DNA of 51,734 nt, from positions 1 through 51,734 of the forward strand of contig JAQGDQ010001255.1 in the NCBI GenBank assembly GCA_030141605.1, written 5' to 3'. The DNA comes from Tubiluchus corallicola (Eukaryota > Priapulida > Priapulimorpha > Priapulimorphida > Tubiluchidae). Within the stretch, counting starts at the first letter, position 1. Every line of letters begins with the position of its first letter. The notes under the pieces are model-generated. The model worked only from the letters and a program-made list of their open reading frames with translations. It ran no database searches and had not been told where the DNA came from. A program made the position numbers and the translations under genes. This document shows, piece after piece, positions 28,601-34,600 of this stretch.

Positions 28601-31600
28601 CGCACATACGGAGATTTCTAGGTCCTTTTACGATCATTTAAAATGTGTCATTGTAAGAAAATAAGCACCCATCCATTTACTGGCTTTGCTGAGCAGCTCT
28701 GAATTACTTAGTTTAGCAGCAAGCTTTGAATGCTGCAAGCAAGCAAGAATGACTAGCCATTTTATTTGCTTTTAAAAGCCTATAGGATTAATTGCTGTTT
28801 TCCTCTTATGTTTTAATGCAGGAACTAGTGCAGACTCATTTAACAGGCATCCTTATTGAGTCATCTTACGTGAGTTTCGCCCCACCAATGGCTTCATCTG
28901 GGACTATAAGCAAATCAGATATAACATTATTCACCGAAACCCAGTTATATGAAAGTTACATGGGTTATGCATTGAGTATTAGGTATAAACGTTTCAAAAA
29001 ACTTACCCGAATTCTACAACATTTTCGGAAAAAGTTGATTATTTACAGAGAACTAATTTAAAAGTTTGCACTGTGATAGGAAGCCATAGCTTACTGTATA
29101 CAAGCCTGCATATGCACTGTGATAGGAAGCCATAGCTTACTGTATACAAGCCTGCATATGCACTGTGATAGGAAGCCATAGCTTACTGTATACAAACCTG
29201 CATATACACTGTGATGAAGCCTTTAGCAGCATGAAACATGTCTATTCTCTTTTAGTTTATGTATTTTACACATTTTTATGTCACCTCTTTGATGTCACCT
29301 CTTTCTGACGTTAACATCGCCTTTGTTTGCTTCTCAGTAAGTGCATTAACTAATCGTATGATGTTAATCTATTTAGGTGAATTTTGTCACTAAAGAAGGC
29401 AAGCAGCTTTCCATACTTGATGTGAGTATAGAGTACCAGCCACACGTAATCGATCAAACGTTTCGTTTTCATCATCCTGAGCACAGCTTCCTGAAGAAGA
29501 GCATCAGGTTGCCACCTTGGCATACTCTACCGGGTAACGTGTGTGTTCGTTCTGACTTGTTTCTTATTCAAGTACATGTCGCCGAAAGTGATTACGTTTT
29601 GCTAGGTCATTCATACTTAATTACACGATAATCTGTGTTTAGTAATGGTGAGCCTCAAATGTTTGAATTCAATTCAAACTAATTTTTTTAATTCTATATG
29701 GACTTGAGGCTAAAATTGTAGATTCAAATTTTGTAAAACATTTCAATTACATTCATTTTTTACAATTACACCGTTCAAAATGTTGCACAATCTTCACAGT
29801 CTTTGTGCACAATGTTTTTAGCTTCATTGTCATCATATCCCCGTTACATTTACTGTAGATTCTGGGCAGGCAGTATTCTAAAATAAAAAAAGAAATTTGC
29901 CCTGAAGACTGTTAAACACCTCGGTGATCCAGCAAAAAATTAGACACTGTGACTTGTGACCAGCACAAAATTAGATACCAGTGACTTGTCAGCACCATCT
30001 CCAAGCTATGATGGAAATTACAAATTATTTTTTAGCAAATTACAGTTCTCAACGAAGTGCATGCAAGACTGTTCTTTAATTTTGCCTTGTCTTTAAAACT
30101 GAATTCCAGTAGTGAATACTGAAGTTCAATTTGGGTAAAATTTGTAAACCAAAATACATTTTGATCCAAATTTGATTTCTGATAGCGTGTGTTGACACGT
30201 ATTCCTCGTGTTGATGATTGCAGACTCACTTACTGATTCTGATTCATGCCTGCGAGTCGTTTCACTATCTGAAGATTCTTCGTTTTTTTGCAGGTGCTCC
30301 CGTGGGCGGTCCAACCCAGCAGCAACTGTACGTGAAATGCAGCGACGCAACTGTGATATGCGAATCTAAACCCGTCCAAGCTGGAGAACCTCACGACATA
30401 TTTATCAAGGCAATTTAACAGCATTTTAAAAACAACTTTTTGCATTAATGTCATCCTAGTTTTCACTGCTAAACCAAACTTGCTGTTTCTGTTTGGTATT
30501 TCTTGTGTTTACGTGGAGATCAGTAGTAAATTTTCTTGTTACATGTTAGATTATCTGGCATATTGTGACAAGTTGCATCAAAGCACACCCAGATGTTGTT
30601 ACTAAGTGTAGATTTACAACTTGTTTCGAGTCTATAATTATCTATTGTCTATGTCTTGCAAACCCTTTAATGTTGCAAGCAGTGATGTTAACAAGTGATT
30701 GTTAGTCAATGAATTGTCGTATAGTTTGCTTAAAGGATTTTATTGTAATATTCCTCCACCAGGTGGCATGCGGTGCATCACCTCAAATTAAACGATTCTT
30801 CGTTTGTATATACCTGGATCCATTCCTCAGTAAGCCTGTTCAGACGTGGCAGTTCTACGTTCATTCGCTGCAGAGAGTTGATGTCGCGTGTGTTGAAGGC
30901 CAGACCAATCGGTTTTCTCTGATTGTGAGGTAAAATGCTATTATCTTTGTGTTTTGTAACTGTACAGATTCATCATAGTGTTATGGCTAAGTGGCTCTTG
31001 CAACATGCAAGACATAATAGTTTCTTAATTTTGGTTTAATAAATTACTAATATTTTTTTGAAAAATTTGGCTCTTTGCAACATAGAACCTAGTATTCAAT
31101 GGCAGGGCTTACTCAATTTGAATGATTATGATGAACTGGGAATGCAGCAAGATGAGCCACTGAACTAGCAGAGGTATCTTAACAAATTTTTGGATGTGCG
31201 TACATCTCCTATCTACGAGGTGAACAGCCAGAATCCACATGGTAAATGAAGCCGCTTAGAGCGAATGTTGAAATGGTTGATTATCCAGTCAGTGAGTAGA
31301 GAGTGAGCAGTTCTTGACATTGTTCGCCATGACTACTCGGCTGTGCATCTGGTCTCAGTTGCTTTCCAAACATTTTTCTGCATTCGATGCAAAATTGTGT
31401 TCATTACAAATGTGTAGAATACATTTTGCGGATACTACAAATGTATTCTGTAATTAAACTAAGTTCTATACTATTCTAAGAACTATGATTTTACTAATTG
31501 CACGAGGCGCTTATCACACTTTTATTAATAAACCCTTGTAACAGTTTTCGCAAACATTAAAATAAGCTTAACTTCTTAGAAGACTTGACTTTTCCTTTAA

Positions 31601-34600
31601 CTGGTGTATGAATTCAGCATTAACTGCACACAGTTATCAATAGTGAATCAAGAGGAAGTTAAAATGTCCGTAAATCTCAAAAACTCTTTATTGCGATTCC
31701 GAAAGCTTCTGAAGAAAAAATAAAGAATTTTTGAGATTTACGGACATTTTAACTTCTTCTTTTACGATTATGACTATGACAAATCTCAGAAGGGCACTAT
31801 CTCATTTTCAAGGTAGTAGCAAATCAAGTTCAGAAGAAAAATCTTGTTCTTTGACAGTTAACTTAATTTTGCTTGTGTGATTAATTAAATTCCTAATTCT
31901 TTGTGATTAGGCTGTTACTTTTAATTGTTTGCAGTGCAAATTACTAGTACTGACTGCTGTTAACTGAAGCTTTACGTCAGTTTTTTTTACTTTTTTAATG
32001 TTTTTTGTTGGCATCCTTCTGTCTCGGAAGACAATGGAATGTGCGCCAAGAGAGTCAGTTATTGATCACATTGATGGAGCTGCAGCATTTGCTGTGGTTG
32101 AGCAGTGCGATCCTTGAACGTCTCCAGAGCGCACGCCTGGGCAAGGTGTATGGAGATCCTGAGTTGCCCAGACAACAGCAACCCCTCTCTTCCTCCCTGG
32201 TGTAGTCTAAAGGAAAGCGGAACAATACGTTTGGCACGAGGTTGGCTGTAGGAGCTCCCGGAGTCAGTGAGCATGCTGCACTGGTCCGCCTTCGGGGCTC
32301 CACTCCTGATTTGGAAGGTTTAATCCTCTACACATGGCCATTGGGTCACTTGACCTCCTCCACCCTCTAGCCGTTGGCTGCTTGTGCAGCTCCTCCGCCT
32401 AGTGTCGAGATACAGTGTGGGCATCCCGCAAGCCTACAGCACCTGGTATTCCTAGGCGGTCACCCATCCAAGCACTAAGCAGGCTCTATGTTGCTTAACT
32501 TCGGTGATCAGACGAAAACCGGTGTTTTCAACGTGATTTGGCCGCAGTTTTTTTTAAATATAATATCTCATATATTACTGCTGTAAACCTTTAACCAAGT
32601 TTATTGATTTTTAGAGGCACTCAAGCATCCAGGTTTGTCTGTGCTTATTCTTCCCATCCTGCAGAGCTCCAGTTGCAGCCCAGGGAGCCGTTTATGTTGA
32701 CTGCTAACACGGTTCACGAGATACACGTCGGAGTCAGACCGCTGCAGACCGGGACGCGATTTTTGTAATTAATTAATGAATCGTTTGTCGGACGTATTTT
32801 GCGCAACACGTAGAACGATTGTAGGCTTAGATGAAATTGTTTTAGTAAGACAGATTAGCCAGAAAACGATTCCACGCAAAGTTGCATGTGATGTTTACTC
32901 CAAGATAGGAACAGATATGGGGAATTTCAGGACAAAATGCAAAAAATCAATAATATTTTGTTCTCTAAAATGCAAGTAGTATTTTGAGTGCATTGTGTGA
33001 TGGTTAGTAATGATGTACCATTGTAGTAATTCAAATTTATGTCACACTGAGTCACATGGCACATAGTTACTAGTGTTGCTCCGGGTATCCGATTTGTATC
33101 CGAAAATGGTGATATTCGCGAGATTTTGCTGATATTCGTATCCGATATTATCTGATAGTTATAAAAATTAAATATTCGCTATCCGGTTTTCGTAATGTGC
33201 AATTGAAAACGCTTTTCAAATAATTTAACAGCCGAGAATAAATAAAATATTACCAAAAAACTTACAGATCATTTTAGCCTATGTCTGAGTTTTCAAGACG
33301 AAAATTAAAAACATCTATTTTTGTTTGTGTGTAATAATACGGTGTATCTTCGGGCTAGGTTCCTTTAAGATGATAGACTAAACGAAAACGCTAAAGTTTG
33401 CAAACATTTACTAATTTTTCATCATCAGAACTGATCCGCATATTTGATCCGAATTTAGCTAATCTATCCGGGTATAATCCGAATCCGGAAGTCAATTTGA
33501 GGACATATTTAATGGTATCCAGTATCCAGCAAAAAAGTGTATCCGTAGCAACACTAATAGTTACCAAGTTTGCAAGTTTATGTTGAAAATTTCATGGTAC
33601 TGTATACATAGCTCACAAAGTGTGCAATTTGTATGTTCCTACTATTTTGTATGTTTTATCTGGCATTGTCTGTCTTTGCTAAAAGTTTTCTATTTTTTTC
33701 ATTTTTGACTTCTTTAATTTATTGGTTTGTGTCTCACTGGTTTGTTTTTGTTATTTTTGTAGGTTCGTGAATGTCGTTGATGTCGAATTCCATCAGCTGT
33801 TGCGCTCGTGGCTCGTCTGTGTGACATGTCAACCGCCTGTAATTACCAAGGTGTTTGAGCTGCAGTTACCTGCGGGCGGGGGTCATGGTTCAAACAAGGT
33901 AGGTTTCAACCCCCTGTAATTACCATGGTGTTTGAGCTGCAGTTACCTGCGGGCGGGGGTCATGGTTCAAACAAGGTAGGTTTCAACCGCCTGTAATTAC
34001 CAAGGTGTTCGCGTTGCAGTTACCTGCGGGCGGGGGTCATGGTTCAAACAAGGTAGGTTTCAACCGCCTGTAATTATCAAGGTGTTTGAGCTGCAGTTAC
34101 CTGCGGGCGGGGGTCATGGTTCAAACTAGGTAGGTTTCAACCGCCTGTAATTACCAAGGTGTTTGAGCTGCAGTTACCTGCGGGCGGGGGTCATGGTTCA
34201 AACAAGGTAGGTTTCAACCGCCTGTGATTACCAAGGTGTTCGAGTTGCAGTTACCTGTGGGCAGGGGTCATGGTTCAAACAAGGTAGGTTTCAACCGCCT
34301 GTGATTACCAAGGTATTTGAGCTGCAGTTACTTGTGGGCGGGGGTCATGGTTCAAACAAGGTAGGTTTCAACCGCCTGTAATTACCAAGGTGTTTGAGCT
34401 GCAGTTACCTGTGGGCGGGGGTCATGGTTCAAACAAGGTAGGTTTCAACCGCCTGTGATTACCAAGGTGTTCGAGTTGCAGTTACCTGTGGGCAGGGGTC
34501 ATGGTTCAAACAAGGTAGGTTTCAACCGCCTGTGATTACCAAGGTATTTGAGCTGCAGTTACTTGTGGGCGGGGGTCATGGTTCAAACAAGGTAGGTTTC

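Noticed and set aside
32430-32544. A functional 5S rRNA gene
   Set aside because: It is joined to a SINE body inside a 12-bp target duplication and has changes in helix I.
33398-33586. ORF 33398-33586 as an NPHP4 exon
   Set aside because: It lies inside the hAT-like MITE and has no match to NPHP4; exons 23 and 24 join directly in phase.
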